Of a stretch of 64,000 nt of DNA, positions 51,795-61,740 are shown in pieces. The stretch comes from Algoriphagus boritolerans DSM 17298 = JCM 18970 (GTDB taxonomy: Bacteria; Bacteroidota; Bacteroidia; Cytophagales; Cyclobacteriaceae). A program made the position numbers and the translations under genes. How positions within the stretch are numbered: the stretch's first letter is position 1; every line of letters begins with the position of its first letter. The stretch spans positions 1 through 64,000 of the forward strand of contig NZ_FNVR01000010.1 of the NCBI RefSeq assembly GCF_900108085.1. The letters run 5' to 3'. Under the pieces are notes generated by a model. That model was not told where the DNA came from, ran no database searches, and worked only from the letters and a program-made list of their open reading frames with translations.

Positions 51795-53087
51795 TCAGGA
51801 TAAAATTTCTTTTATACTTTCCTCATGTGCCTGAAGGATTTTCCCAACGAGATCATCTGTCAAAGCCGTGGAAAGGAACAAGCTCTCGTACTGAGATGGG
51901 GCCAAATAGATCCCCCGATGAAGCATGGCCTGAAAGTATTTCCCAAATAATAGCGTATCCGATTTCTTGGCAGATTCAAAATCTGTCACCGCATCCTCAG
52001 TGAAAAACAGGGAATACATACTTCCCAGTTGATTAATGGTGAAGTCATGCCCAAACCGGTGATTGATCGAAGCCATTCCTGAGGCAATTTGCATCCCGAT
52101 CTCATTCAGGCGAGTGTACACTTCAGGGTGTGAATTCAAATAATTCAACATCGTCAAACCTGCAGCCATGGCAATGGGATTACCCGAAAGGGTACCTGCC
52201 TGATATACCGGGCCGGCAGGAGACACAAACTCCATGATTTCCTTTTTCCCACCATACGCTCCCACCGGCATACCTCCACCGATAATTTTACCAAGCGTAG
52301 TCATGTCTGGAGTTACACCGAATAATTCCTGAGCACCGCCTTTTGCCAAGCGAAATCCTGTCATCACTTCATCAAAAATCAGAATAATCCCCTCACGGGT
52401 ACAGATTTCCCGAAGTCCTGCCAAATATCCCGGAAGAGGCAAAGTCAAACCCATATTCCCCGGCACTGGCTCTAAAATCAACGCAGCGATTTCACCTCTA
52501 TTGGCTTCAACCAATCTTTCGATCGCTTCCAAATCATTGTAAGGAGCCAAAAGGGTATCTTTGGCTGTTCCTTCAGTCACTCCCGGTGAATCGGGATGCC
52601 CCATAGTAATCGCTCCCGAACCGGCAGCGATGAGAAAAGAATCTCCGTGACCGTGGTAATGCCCTTCCATTTTGATGAATTTGTCACGTCCGGTGTAGCC
52701 CCGGGCTACCCGAATGGCGGACATAGTAGCCTCGGTACCGGAGTTCACCATACGGACTTTTTCCACCGAAGGAACCATGCTCACAATCAATTCCGCGATC
52801 TCCACTTCTCTGGCTGTTGGTGCGCCAAATGAGGTTCCGTTGTCCATCGCAGCAATCACCGCTTCCCGGATCATTGGATGATTATGCCCCAGGATCATTG
52901 GTCCCCAACTATTGATCAGCTCGATGTAGGCATTGTCGTCTTCATCATAAATGAAAGCCCCATCAGCTCTTTTGATGAAAATCGGGTCTCCTCCTACTGC
53001 TCGAAAAGCGCGAACAGGGGAATTCACTCCACCTGGAATGAAGTTTTTGGCATGGGCAAAAAGCCGCTTGCTTTCAGAAATCTGCAT
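51795..53087 (-). CDS. hemL: Glutamate-1-semialdehyde 2,1-aminomutase
   Basis: A PLP aminotransferase that turns glutamate-1-semialdehyde into 5-aminolevulinate, the step after hemA. It shows FIPGGVNSPVRAFRAVGGDP at the N-terminus, MVNSGTEATMSAIRVARGYT, FDEVMTGFRLAKGGAQE and the PLP lysine in TLGKIIGGGMPVGAYGG. The length of 430 residues is normal. It starts three bases after the end of the LpoA-like gene at 53091 and is probably cotranscribed with it. Confidence 0.96.
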   Translation of the reverse strand: MQISESKRLFAHAKNFIPGGVNSPVRAFRAVGGDPIFIKRADGAFIYDEDDNAYIELINSWGPMILGHNHPMIREAVIAAMDNGTSFGAPTAREVEIAELIVSMVPSVEKVRMVNSGTEATMSAIRVARGYTGRDKFIKMEGHYHGHGDSFLIAAGSGAITMGHPDSPGVTEGTAKDTLLAPYNDLEAIERLVEANRGEIAALILEPVPGNMGLTLPLPGYLAGLREICTREGIILIFDEVMTGFRLAKGGAQELFGVTPDMTTLGKIIGGGMPVGAYGGKKEIMEFVSPAGPVYQAGTLSGNPIAMAAGLTMLNYLNSHPEVYTRLNEIGMQIASGMASINHRFGHDFTINQLGSMYSLFFTEDAVTDFESAKKSDTLLFGKYFQAMLHRGIYLAPSQYESLFLSTALTDDLVGKILQAHEESIKEILS

Positions 53088-53090
53088 GGT

Positions 53091-54731
53091 TTATTTTAAG
53101 GGAATCAGCTCACCGGCTTCCATTTTGAATACCGGTGTGTAGCTGTTATTGTTTGAATTTTGAAAATTAAATCCCCAGGTCAATTTTCCTTGCTGAAAAG
53201 AATTTTGATCCAAACTTCTTCTAAAATTGTAATCAAACGTGGATTTTGAATTTGAACCCAGCCAATACACCAATTCCAATCCTAAGATGGAATTCATCCC
53301 AGGATAGGCGTAATACTTCTTATAAAATTGATCCCGGAACTGGCTCATCGCTTCGGTATCAAACTTGGGGGTGTTATTGGAAATGAAATAGAAGTTTGGA
53401 AACTCCAGCATTTCATAATTTGCAAAGTTGAAGGCCAACCAGGAATCCATCACCAAAAGCGGGACTGAAGTAGAAATACTTTCCATCAAAGAGAACACGG
53501 ACTGGGCCACCGCAGGATCATCGGAAAGTAAAACGACCTGATCTACAGACGGATTATTTCCTCGGCTTACTCCAAGTCCCTGGAGAAAAGTAGCCGCATT
53601 TCTTGAATCCACCTTTTGAATTTTGACCAGTTGGAATCCTGATTTCTCCAGTTCAGCCTGAAGCAAAAGGCCTAATTTCTCATCTCTTGAGCTGCTACTA
53701 TAGCCTACTGCAATCCGATTTCCCCACTTTTGTGATTTGAGGTTTGAGATAATACCTGAAGCCAGTGAGGCAACCGATGGTCTGAATAAATAGCTGTACT
53801 TGAATTGTTCAAACCGCTCCCCGAGGTTAGAAAGGGGATGGATAAAGGGGATTTGTTCTTTTTCTGCAAAAGCACTGACGATATCAGTTTCTTCCGGATA
53901 GATTGGCCCGATGATCACATCAGCTTTGGCAATGACAGGATCATTCAGAAGGTTAGTAAGGTGATTAAGATCCCGTTTGGAATCAAAAGTGGACAAATTG
54001 ACTTTGTAACCTTCACTTTTTAGCTGTGCAATACCGATCTCTATTCCCTGGAAAAGCTCAAACATAAAGTCCGTGTAGCTAATACCCGATACAGAAGCTG
54101 AACTGCTCCCTGTGAATGGCAAAATCAAAACAAGGTCCAATACTTCATCTCTTACCACATTCTTTTTTGGAGTGGATGATCTGACTTGATTCAAAGCCTC
54201 AATTTCACTTGCCGACATGATGGTTTGCTTTTGCAAAACAGCCGCCATGGCGGCAGCGTAGCCTTCATTCGCTTTGAATTCGCTCAGATTTGCAACCAAA
54301 AAGCTTGCTGTAGCCTTGCTGAGATATTCAAAAGTAAGATTATAGGACTTCTGCAGGATTTCTTCCTTTTTGATCGCTTTGATTACTTTTAGTGCCTCCA
54401 GGTTCTGATTGTTTCGGAAGTACGCTGTAGCCAAAAGGTATTTTGCTTCGTCAGATTTATTCCAGTTTTTACCATATACAGGCTGCAATGCGCTGATAGC
54501 TTGGGCAGGCTGATTGGCTCCGAGGGCTGCTTCCGCTAGGTGAAATGCTGCATAGTTGGCCAGATTTCCATATTTGTCAGCATCTGTCACCTGTTTAAAT
54601 CCATTCATCGCTTCCCAATAGTCTTTTGCGAGGAGGGCTGACTTGGCTTTTTGGTATTCCGATGGAAGACCCTGAGCATTTGAAAATTGTACGGTAAAAA
54701 GTATGGATAAAAACAGAAACAGATTTCGCAT
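53091..54731 (-). CDS. LpoA-like protein: TPR region plus periplasmic-binding-protein domain
   Basis: An exported protein of 546 residues. The start at 54731 (MRNLFLFLSILFTVQFSNAQ) is chosen for its signal peptide. Residues 25-180 are TPR-like helical hairpins (YWEAMNGFKQVTDADKYGNL; AKYLLATAYFRNNQNLEAL). From about 195 there is a type I periplasmic-binding fold (DLVLILPFTGSSSASVSG, ADVIIGPIYPEETDIVSAFA and SWLAFNFANYEML). The order, TPR then PBP, is that of LpoA, the outer-membrane activator of penicillin-binding proteins. No lipobox is seen here, so it may be soluble in the periplasm. Confidence 0.8.
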   Translation of the reverse strand: MRNLFLFLSILFTVQFSNAQGLPSEYQKAKSALLAKDYWEAMNGFKQVTDADKYGNLANYAAFHLAEAALGANQPAQAISALQPVYGKNWNKSDEAKYLLATAYFRNNQNLEALKVIKAIKKEEILQKSYNLTFEYLSKATASFLVANLSEFKANEGYAAAMAAVLQKQTIMSASEIEALNQVRSSTPKKNVVRDEVLDLVLILPFTGSSSASVSGISYTDFMFELFQGIEIGIAQLKSEGYKVNLSTFDSKRDLNHLTNLLNDPVIAKADVIIGPIYPEETDIVSAFAEKEQIPFIHPLSNLGERFEQFKYSYLFRPSVASLASGIISNLKSQKWGNRIAVGYSSSSRDEKLGLLLQAELEKSGFQLVKIQKVDSRNAATFLQGLGVSRGNNPSVDQVVLLSDDPAVAQSVFSLMESISTSVPLLVMDSWLAFNFANYEMLEFPNFYFISNNTPKFDTEAMSQFRDQFYKKYYAYPGMNSILGLELVYWLGSNSKSTFDYNFRRSLDQNSFQQGKLTWGFNFQNSNNNSYTPVFKMEAGELIPLK

Positions 54732-54822
54732 AATTCCGGACTTAACGGGATGATTGAAGCTGGGCAAATTTAACCCATTATTTCCAAACCCAAAGTCTGG
54801 GCCACAATGGGAATTAAAAGTG

Positions 54823-54849
54823 AAAACCCGAAAAAATGCTCCGGGTTTT
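54823..54849 (-). terminator. Hairpin after the MBG-repeat gene
   Basis: An 8-bp stem (AAAACCCG with CGGGTTTT) around an 11-base loop, 74 bases after the stop at 54923. The minus-strand T run lies mostly within the stem, so it is a weak terminator. Confidence 0.45.
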
Positions 54850-54922
54850 AAGAATTTTTTAAAAACCTATACTTTCAATTTCCTATAAAATTCTCCGAAA
54901 AGTGCCATTGAATCAAATTCAG

Positions 54923-56599
54923 TTAACGAATTAAGCTTAAAAAGCCTTTCCGAATTTCGCTAGATTCAGAAGAAGTGATCAACCAAAAATAAGTATCGGC
55001 GGGTAGGTTTTTCCCCTGATAGGTTCCGTCCCATTGCTCTTGCGAATTTTTAGCCTCAAATAACAGCTCCCCATACTTATTGAAGACTTGGACTTGAATT
55101 TCTTCGGAAAGTGAACCGGAGGGTATTCCCCAAGTATCGTTATACCCGTCATTATTGGGAGTGAAAACGTTATAAATCCGCATTTTACCAATCAGATTAA
55201 TTTCCGTCTTCAATCCAAACTCTTTTTCAAGTCTATTTCCTGCACGATCCTCCACCTGGACTAGAATCGAATAATTGGTCCTCGTCTCTTTCTCACGCGT
55301 ATTTTTCCAATAAAGAGTAAATCCATCCAGTTGAAATTCTGAATTATCGAGTCTTCCCTCAACCAGCGAAACAACGTGAACATCATCAAAGTCATCCAAT
55401 ACAGTAAATTGACCGATTTCGATATCAAGGGCAGAAGAAACCGGATCAAACGTCCTTCGATTGAGTAGCACATCCACGGGACTTGGCTTTGGGAGGATTG
55501 TTAGTTTTTGGGTTGGCTTTAAGTTCTCCGGGTTTGAAATACCTTCTTCCAAATCAATGATTCCGGAAAAAAAGTACGTGCCCGATTTATACACGTCTAG
55601 CTCATTTTGAACCCAAGTAACCTTAAATTCAAGAATCTGTCCATTAAGTGTCAATGCTTTGATAAAGGCTGGTAATTGAGGGGTCTCAGACCAGGGAGTG
55701 GAAATTTCTTCAGGATCAAAAACTGCAGTAAGTTCAACTGGTAAAATTTCAAATACTGCCCCCCTGAACGTAAGTTTATAATTCTCAGAAACCCTTAAAT
55801 CTCCGACTTCGATCGCATATTTTCCCACTTTTTCGCCTTCCAGTCTTTCCGGTTGACCGGTTAATATATGATCTACAATTTCCGGATTTACTCCAGTGAC
55901 CAAAAATGCCAATTCAGGATCTTCCACCCCATAATATTTTTCTGCGGACTGCGCTTCAACAAAAATTTCCCGCTCAATGATTTCAAAATCGGAGCCCGAA
56001 AATTCGATTTGATAATTGTCACCCACAGCCAAATCTCCCAGATTGATGGCGTATTTCCCAGCATTTTCCCCCAGATCTCTCGTAAGGCTGCCAGAAATGA
56101 TAGTAACTGACTCGTCATAGGCAAACCCAGAGGCTTCAAAGGTTATAATGGGATCCTCTTCACCAAATATTTTCCCCTGACCGTGCGTTACTGTCAATTC
56201 CAGAGTTCGGGGTTTAATTTTTAAATTTTGGGTTAAAGGAACTGAATTTGGGCTGCTTTGATAATCATCCAGGATAGCATAAACACGAGTTTCTCCTGCT
56301 TTTAAAATCATGGCCACATTTCCAGTAATTCTCAAGATAGTCGTATCCTCTGCCGAATATTTAATGAGCATTCCATTCAGGTCGAATTCCTGCCCCAATT
56401 CAAAGTCCGGATCACCGTACGTTTTTTCCAAATCCGATGGGAAATTTAGTCCGCTTGGAACTTTGGCTGCTTCCAAACCGGGTAAGCTCCCTTTTCTACG
56501 TTGTTGAACAGGCTGATTTTTTGTCCCGACAAAAGAAGATTGAGCGCTCAATCCGAAACTTGAAAACAATAAAGAAAGAACTATAAGTGGAATTCGCAC
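54923..56599 (-). CDS. MBG-repeat surface protein with gliding/T9SS-type C-terminal domain
   Basis: A secreted multidomain protein. Two or more MBG-type beta domains (about residues 130-290) show the pattern GEEDPIITFEASGF and YGVEDPELAFLVTGV, each followed by GKYAIxxGDL. An Ig-like stretch follows. The last ~90 residues are a CHU_C/gliding-motility-associated domain (YNVFTPNNDGYNDTWGIP, VQVFNKYGELLFEA, WDGTYQGKNLPADTYFW), typical of proteins exported by the type IX system. The frame is open to an ATG at 56737. The GTG at 56599 is preferred because it places the signal peptide (RIPLIVLSLLFSSFGLSAQ) at the very N-terminus; the preceding 46 residues are unlike a leader. Confidence 0.8.
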   Translation of the reverse strand: MRIPLIVLSLLFSSFGLSAQSSFVGTKNQPVQQRRKGSLPGLEAAKVPSGLNFPSDLEKTYGDPDFELGQEFDLNGMLIKYSAEDTTILRITGNVAMILKAGETRVYAILDDYQSSPNSVPLTQNLKIKPRTLELTVTHGQGKIFGEEDPIITFEASGFAYDESVTIISGSLTRDLGENAGKYAINLGDLAVGDNYQIEFSGSDFEIIEREIFVEAQSAEKYYGVEDPELAFLVTGVNPEIVDHILTGQPERLEGEKVGKYAIEVGDLRVSENYKLTFRGAVFEILPVELTAVFDPEEISTPWSETPQLPAFIKALTLNGQILEFKVTWVQNELDVYKSGTYFFSGIIDLEEGISNPENLKPTQKLTILPKPSPVDVLLNRRTFDPVSSALDIEIGQFTVLDDFDDVHVVSLVEGRLDNSEFQLDGFTLYWKNTREKETRTNYSILVQVEDRAGNRLEKEFGLKTEINLIGKMRIYNVFTPNNDGYNDTWGIPSGSLSEEIQVQVFNKYGELLFEAKNSQEQWDGTYQGKNLPADTYFWLITSSESSEIRKGFLSLIR

Positions 56600-56737
56600 A
56601 GAATTATATCCTAGGCCAATCGAATAAAAATAAGAAACCAGTGAAGTTGGGATTAAAAAAAATCGACGGGATCTCCTATCTACTAAATATAAAAAGCACT
56701 CATTCCAAGCCGTTACTTTAATACATTCGTTTCTCAT

Positions 56738-57098
56738 ACTATTGATGGTGAATTTGAATTAAAAACATCCCTCCCCTAGCCTCAACAAACTATCAATACA
56801 AATAAGAATTATATAAATAAAACAATCAACTTAAGCATGTTCCAAAAACAACTTTTGAAACAACAAGGTTGATCAAGGTGTTTTTTTATGATTTAAAAAA
56901 CATTTTTATGAGTGAAACAATTTAATTTTTTTCAAAATCAATTAATGAAAAAATATCAATTGAATTTAAACCAAATCACAATCAGCCAAAGATTATGTCA
57001 TGAGAATTATAGACAATAAATTATTATAAACAGAAAAAGCCATGTGTTATTTAAAACACACGACTTACTAAAAATAACCAAACCAATCTATTCTATTT
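56738..57098. other. AT-rich intergenic region
   Basis: A strongly AT-rich stretch between the MBG-repeat gene and the AraC-type regulator gene. No open frame, repeat or convincing hairpin is visible. Confidence 0.5.
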
Positions 57099-57674
57099 TT
57101 ATGCTGCTGCCGTGAGAAAATTTTTCCAATACTCACTTGGGCAGACTCCTATTTCTTTTTTAAACACATTAAAAAAGGTCGTGCGAGAACTAAAGCCAGC
57201 TTCAAAACCTAGTGCTTCTAAGGTGAAATGATCCAAAAAACCCTCCTCTATCTTTTCTTTTGCATATTCCACACGGTACATATTGGTCAACTTCTTAAAG
57301 CTATGCCCGTAGAGTTCTCCAAAAATTTGTGTCACTTCCCTAGGCTGTACGCCTAGTTTTTTTGCAAATTCCGCTACTGTCAATCCTTGTTGAAGGTAAA
57401 TTCTGTCAAGGACAAGAATTTTATGTAGCTTCTGGATTAGTTCAAATTCATTAAAATGCGCCAGCAAATCAACAGTCCTCAACTTAGACTCATCTTTACC
57501 ATGATGAGTTTGGATACTTTTTATCCTGTTAATCTGACCCGTAAATTCATGTCCGGTCAAGTTCACAAAGGCATGCTGCTCCTTTTGCACGTTTAAGATC
57601 ATAACTGAAAAAACAATCCAGCCGACAGCAATTACCCCAACTGGTAGAAGCGTATTTTCGATGAATATTTCCAT
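57099..57674 (-). CDS. Membrane-anchored AraC-type regulator
   Basis: A 191-residue protein with one N-terminal helix (LLPVGVIAVGWIVFSVMIL, about 10-28) and a C-terminal AraC/XylS DNA-binding domain of two helix-turn-helix motifs. The first is LTVAEFAKKLGVQPREVTQI and the second is FTLEALGFEAGFSSRTTFFN; VFKKEIGVCPSEYWK is the family ending. There is no sugar-binding or receiver domain. Membrane-tethered AraC proteins occur in Bacteroidota, usually with many helices. A single short anchor and no sensor is unusual. Targets are unknown; it faces the MBG-repeat gene across 361 bases. Confidence 0.85.
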   Translation of the reverse strand: MEIFIENTLLPVGVIAVGWIVFSVMILNVQKEQHAFVNLTGHEFTGQINRIKSIQTHHGKDESKLRTVDLLAHFNEFELIQKLHKILVLDRIYLQQGLTVAEFAKKLGVQPREVTQIFGELYGHSFKKLTNMYRVEYAKEKIEEGFLDHFTLEALGFEAGFSSRTTFFNVFKKEIGVCPSEYWKNFLTAAA

Positions 57675-57861
57675 TTGTTTCGTTGATTATTGACTGGTCT
57701 GAATTTCTTTAGCTTAATTAAAACCGATGTTGGTAGTTTTTTAGGTATTACTTTATTCTTACTTCTCCGTGGACCTTTTTTATTTATGTTTAAAAGTAAA
57801 TTGAATAATCCCAATCGATACGCGGTATGTTTCAGTTTGTAAATGAATTGTATCGATAGAA

Positions 57862-57895
57862 TACATAAAAAAACCAGCCCTTAATAAGGCTGGTA
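57862..57895 (-). terminator. Terminator after guaA
   Basis: On the minus strand ACCAGCC and GGCTGGT form a 7-bp stem around an 8-base loop, followed by TTTTTTTAT. It begins about 33 bases after the guaA stop. Confidence 0.85.
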
Positions 57896-57927
57896 ATCGA
57901 CTTAAAAAAACTAAGATTTCATTTACA

Positions 57928-59457
57928 TTACTCCCACTCAATAGTCGCAGGGGGTTTGGAAGAAATATCATACACCACTCTATTGACACCTTTTACCCGA
58001 TTGATGATTTCGTTGGACATTTTGCCCAAAAACTCGTAAGGAAGATGGATCCAATCAGCTGTCATTCCATCTACCGATCCTACTGCTCTCAGGGCGACAA
58101 CTTTCTCATAGGTACGCTCATCCCCCATTACACCTACCGATTGGATGGGAAGCAGAATCGCTCCAGCCTGCCAAACCTTGTCATAAAGTCCGTGATTTTT
58201 CAAACCCTGAATAAAAATATGATCAACCTCCTGAAGTGTTTTGACTTTTTCCTCGGTGATATCCCCAAGGATTCTGATTCCTAATCCGGGACCGGGGAAA
58301 GGATGACGACCGATTATGGTCTCAACAATCTCCAACGCCCGCCCCACTTCTCTTACCTCGTCTTTGAATAGCGTATTCAATGGTTCTAAAACTGATAGCT
58401 TCATGAAGTCCGGCAAACCGCCCACATTGTGATGCGATTTAATCGTGGCGGAAGGACCCTTTACAGAAACTGATTCGATGACATCCGGGTAGATGGTACC
58501 TTGGCCCAGCCATTTTACGCCTTCGATTTTGTGAGCTTCTTCGTCGAAAACCTCGATAAATGCCCGTCCAATAGCCTTTCGCTTTGCTTCAGGATCGGTA
58601 AGTCCAGCCAAAGCATCATAAAAACGCTTCTTGGCATCTACTCCGATCACATTAAGGCCCATGTGTTTATAGGATTCGAGTACTTCTTCAAATTCATTTT
58701 TGCGAAGCAGTCCATTATCTACAAAAACACAAGTCAACTGATCTCCGATCGCACGGTGAATCAGTGTCGCAGCTACTGAGGAATCCACCCCACCGGAAAG
58801 CCCCATCACTACTTTATCGCTTCCGATTTTTGCCTTTAGCGAAGCTACCGTCGAATCAATAAAAATATCCGAAGTCCAATCTTGGGTACAGCCGCAGATT
58901 CCGACGACAAAGTTTCTTAATAGATTTTTGCCTTCTGTGGAGTGGGTCACTTCCGGGTGAAATTGTATCCCATAGGTTTTTTCACCTTCCACTCTGAAAG
59001 CAGCCACCTCCACGGAGGAAGTACTTGCGATGATTTCGAAACCGGAAGGAAGCGTTTTGATCGTGTCTCCATGAGACATCCACACTTGCGAACCATAGGT
59101 CATTTCCTTGAGAAGATCATGATGCAGGTCAATATGGTCCAAATTAGCTCGGCCATATTCCCGAATCGAGGAAGGAAGCACCTCTCCCCCGTATTTGCTG
59201 GCTAAAAGTTGGGCGCCATAGCAGACCCCTAAAAGCGGAAGTTTGCCTCTGAAAGCATCAAGATCCAGATCTGGAGAACCTGCATCTCGAACGGAACACG
59301 GAGAACCCGAAAGAATGATTCCTTTAATGTCTGCGGTGATTTCAGGGACTTTGTTGTAAGGGTGGATTTCGCAATAAACATTCAGTTCTCTCACTCTTCT
59401 CGCGATGAGTTGGGTGTATTGAGAACCGAAATCGAGGATGAGGATTTGTTCTGCCAT
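57928..59457 (-). CDS. guaA: GMP synthase (glutamine-hydrolysing)
   Basis: Converts XMP to GMP with glutamine and ATP. The class I glutamine amidotransferase domain has [11 protein letters not shown] with the nucleophilic cysteine near residue 79 and [11 protein letters not shown] with the His-Glu pair. The ATP-pyrophosphatase domain has [20 protein letters not shown], and the C-terminal dimerisation domain ends [12 protein letters not shown]. The start at 59457 ([14 protein letters not shown]) is chosen over a TTG two codons upstream. The length of 509 residues is normal. Confidence 0.97.
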   Translation of the reverse strand: MAEQILILDFGSQYTQLIARRVRELNVYCEIHPYNKVPEITADIKGIILSGSPCSVRDAGSPDLDLDAFRGKLPLLGVCYGAQLLASKYGGEVLPSSIREYGRANLDHIDLHHDLLKEMTYGSQVWMSHGDTIKTLPSGFEIIASTSSVEVAAFRVEGEKTYGIQFHPEVTHSTEGKNLLRNFVVGICGCTQDWTSDIFIDSTVASLKAKIGSDKVVMGLSGGVDSSVAATLIHRAIGDQLTCVFVDNGLLRKNEFEEVLESYKHMGLNVIGVDAKKRFYDALAGLTDPEAKRKAIGRAFIEVFDEEAHKIEGVKWLGQGTIYPDVIESVSVKGPSATIKSHHNVGGLPDFMKLSVLEPLNTLFKDEVREVGRALEIVETIIGRHPFPGPGLGIRILGDITEEKVKTLQEVDHIFIQGLKNHGLYDKVWQAGAILLPIQSVGVMGDERTYEKVVALRAVGSVDGMTADWIHLPYEFLGKMSNEIINRVKGVNRVVYDISSKPPATIEWE

Positions 59458-59567
59458 GCGCAAAGGTAATCAGGCAAGGTGGCTTACTAAAATAGGACAA
59501 AGAAAATTTGGAAAGAGATTGAAAGACTCGAAAATTTAAAAATTGTAAAATTATGATAATCAATAGC

Positions 59568-60569
59568 TTAACGGAGTGAAAAAGCTAATTTTGGATTTAC
59601 CACCAAAAGTAATTTCCAGTCATTTTCAGTAAAACCTTTGGAATTGAGCACAGGCATCAGCTCTTCAAAAATATTCGTAAAAGGCTGAAAATCTCCTCCA
59701 TTTGGCTTGGCCGGATCATACCAACCCGCATCATGGGAGATTAGTACGTTTCGAAGAAATCCATTTTCCTTTGCAAAAAGCAAGCGCTCCACATAAGGAT
59801 CTATCGCCCAACCAATCCCATCCAAACTGATCCAGACGCCCATTTCGGCTGCTTTGCGATAGTTTTCAAAATCGGGTTCGGCCTGGGCATGCACCCAAAC
59901 AAATTCTGATGGTTCCACTCCCATTTCCTGAAGAATCTTCACTTCCTGTGCGGCAGTTTTCCAGGTTCCGGTATGAGAAGCAATGGTTAATCCTGTGTTT
60001 AGATGCGTGATGCCAGCGGCTCGAACGAGCTTTTGATCAATTTCAGAAAGCGTATCTGCTTCATTGACCGAAATCTTGATAAATCCGGGTTTGATACCCG
60101 TGCCTTCGATTCCGCTCTCGAATTCGTATATCCAACGTTTGGCGAGTTGTTCTGCAGATTCTGTCTGGACCAGGTCAGGGAGGTATTTTCCTCCTACTGC
60201 TCCATAAAATCCGGTATTGGTCAGAATCTGAATTCCGGACTTTTCACTGAGTTCTTTAAGCAGAAGCACGTCTTTGGCCAAAAAAGAAGGAGTGCAATCA
60301 AAGATTGTTTTTACACCGTGTTTTTTTACCTCCAATAGAAAAGGCAAAACTTTGGCAACCACAGAATCCCTATTCCATCGATCAGGGCTGACCGAATCCG
60401 CTCCGATAAAGTCCACCAACATGTGCTCGTGAATCAGCGTCAAGCCCATCGAGTCGATCGAAATCGGTCCGGTGACAGTATTAAGGTAATTATCAGTATT
60501 ATTTGTAGGAGGATTTTTACAGGAGATGAACAGAATGTTTAGGAAAATGAAAATCAAAAACTTGGACAT
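59568..60569 (-). CDS. Phosphotriesterase-family lipoprotein (lactonase/amidohydrolase-like)
   Basis: A metal-dependent TIM-barrel hydrolase of the PTE family. The start at 60569 gives a lipoprotein signal ending at Cys17 (FLNILFISC). The metal motif is LTLIHEHMLVD (HxH), with the bridging lysine probably in GIKPGFIKISV. Histidines in IASHTGTW and VWVHAQAEP, and aspartate in LISHDAGWYDP, complete the site. PTE relatives in bacteria are mostly lactonases. The lipoprotein signal places the enzyme outside the cytoplasm, which is uncommon. It lies between guaA and a DNA exonuclease gene, without an operon partner. Confidence 0.85.
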   Translation of the reverse strand: MSKFLIFIFLNILFISCKNPPTNNTDNYLNTVTGPISIDSMGLTLIHEHMLVDFIGADSVSPDRWNRDSVVAKVLPFLLEVKKHGVKTIFDCTPSFLAKDVLLLKELSEKSGIQILTNTGFYGAVGGKYLPDLVQTESAEQLAKRWIYEFESGIEGTGIKPGFIKISVNEADTLSEIDQKLVRAAGITHLNTGLTIASHTGTWKTAAQEVKILQEMGVEPSEFVWVHAQAEPDFENYRKAAEMGVWISLDGIGWAIDPYVERLLFAKENGFLRNVLISHDAGWYDPAKPNGGDFQPFTNIFEELMPVLNSKGFTENDWKLLLVVNPKLAFSLR

Positions 60570-60663
60570 GAGGAGGAGATTTGATTGTGTGTTCAAGATA
60601 TAGGCAGGAATTCAATTTTTCAATTTTGAAATCTTCCAATTTTTCAATCCTGCCTTAATTCCC

Positions 60664-61692
60664 CTATTCCACCTCTTCGATTCCAAAAAGTGTCTGCAGC
60701 TCAACGGCCTCGATTCCCTTTTCTTCCTGCAGAAATCTCCCAAATGCAGCTGTTTTACCATGAGTCAGATACACTTTTTCTGCTTCTGTCGCTTCAATCG
60801 CCTGGACCAATCCTTCCCAATCCGCGTGATCTGAAAGGACGAACCCACGATCTGCGGCCCGTCGCCTGCGTGAACCACGTACACTCATCCAACCCGAGCA
60901 TATTCCAGTCCGATACGGCCCAAACCGCTTCATCCACGGCGTACCCATCGCTGAAGGCGGAGCTATGATCAGTGAACCTTTGAAGGTTGATTTAGACATT
61001 TCCTGCGTAACTCTGGGCACATCCCAGAGTTCAATTCCATTTGCAAGCAAAGCCTGATTGGTATTCCAGACAGCACCATGGACAAAAACCTCCCCCACGC
61101 TTCGATCCAGATTTTGGAGAATCCGTTGGGCTTTGCCTAAGGAATAGGCAAAAAGAACCGAATTTCGCTCTTCGGCAGCGTTTTTTCGCCACCAGGAATT
61201 GACCTGATTGAATATTTCAGCCTGAGTTTCCCATTTGTAAATCGGTAGTCCAAAGGTACATTCCGAAACAAACTCGTGGCATTTCACAGGTTCAAAAGGA
61301 GTGGAAAGTCCGTCATTTTCAACCTTATAGTCCCCACTGACCACTGTTACTTGCCCTTTGTACTCCAGCCGAATCTGAGATGAACCCGGAATATGACCTG
61401 CAGGATGAAGGGAGATTTTTACACCATTGAAGTCAAGCGATTGACCATAGTCTACTGTCTCGAGGCTGATTTCCTGTCCCAACCTTAGCTTCATGACTTC
61501 GGCAGAATGATGGTGGGCGAGGTAATGTTTCATCCCCCAGCGGGAATGATCCGAATGGGCATGAGTAATTACGGCTCGTTCCACGGGCCTCCACGGATCG
61601 ATGAAAATTCCTGCCGGAGGACAGAAAAGACCTGAATCTGTAAGTTCTAAAAGTGACAAAAGAGATGAAAGTTTACGAATGGTTCCTATCAT
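60664..61692 (-). CDS. Ligase-associated DNA exonuclease (metallo-beta-lactamase fold)
   Basis: A beta-CASP-like nuclease normally encoded beside an ATP-dependent DNA ligase. The zinc site is THAHSDHSRWG, with later histidines in LHPAGHIPGSSQI and SDHADWEG. DSGLFCPPAGIFIDPWRPV at the N-terminus and LTHGKTAAFGRFL near the end are typical of the family. The length of 343 residues is usual. No ligase or ligase-associated helicase gene is next to it in this window, which is unexpected. The start at 61692 is preferred; an ATG nine codons upstream is also possible. Confidence 0.9.
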   Translation of the reverse strand: MIGTIRKLSSLLSLLELTDSGLFCPPAGIFIDPWRPVERAVITHAHSDHSRWGMKHYLAHHHSAEVMKLRLGQEISLETVDYGQSLDFNGVKISLHPAGHIPGSSQIRLEYKGQVTVVSGDYKVENDGLSTPFEPVKCHEFVSECTFGLPIYKWETQAEIFNQVNSWWRKNAAEERNSVLFAYSLGKAQRILQNLDRSVGEVFVHGAVWNTNQALLANGIELWDVPRVTQEMSKSTFKGSLIIAPPSAMGTPWMKRFGPYRTGICSGWMSVRGSRRRRAADRGFVLSDHADWEGLVQAIEATEAEKVYLTHGKTAAFGRFLQEEKGIEAVELQTLFGIEEVE

Positions 61693-61740
61693 GAAATGCC
61701 CTTGAGAAAGACTTCTCACACAGGGGGATGATTATCGAAG

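Noticed and set aside
59461-59468. TACCTTTG box next to the guaA start as a promoter
   Set aside because: It would place the transcription start inside or after the start codon, and no -33 element is at the right distance.
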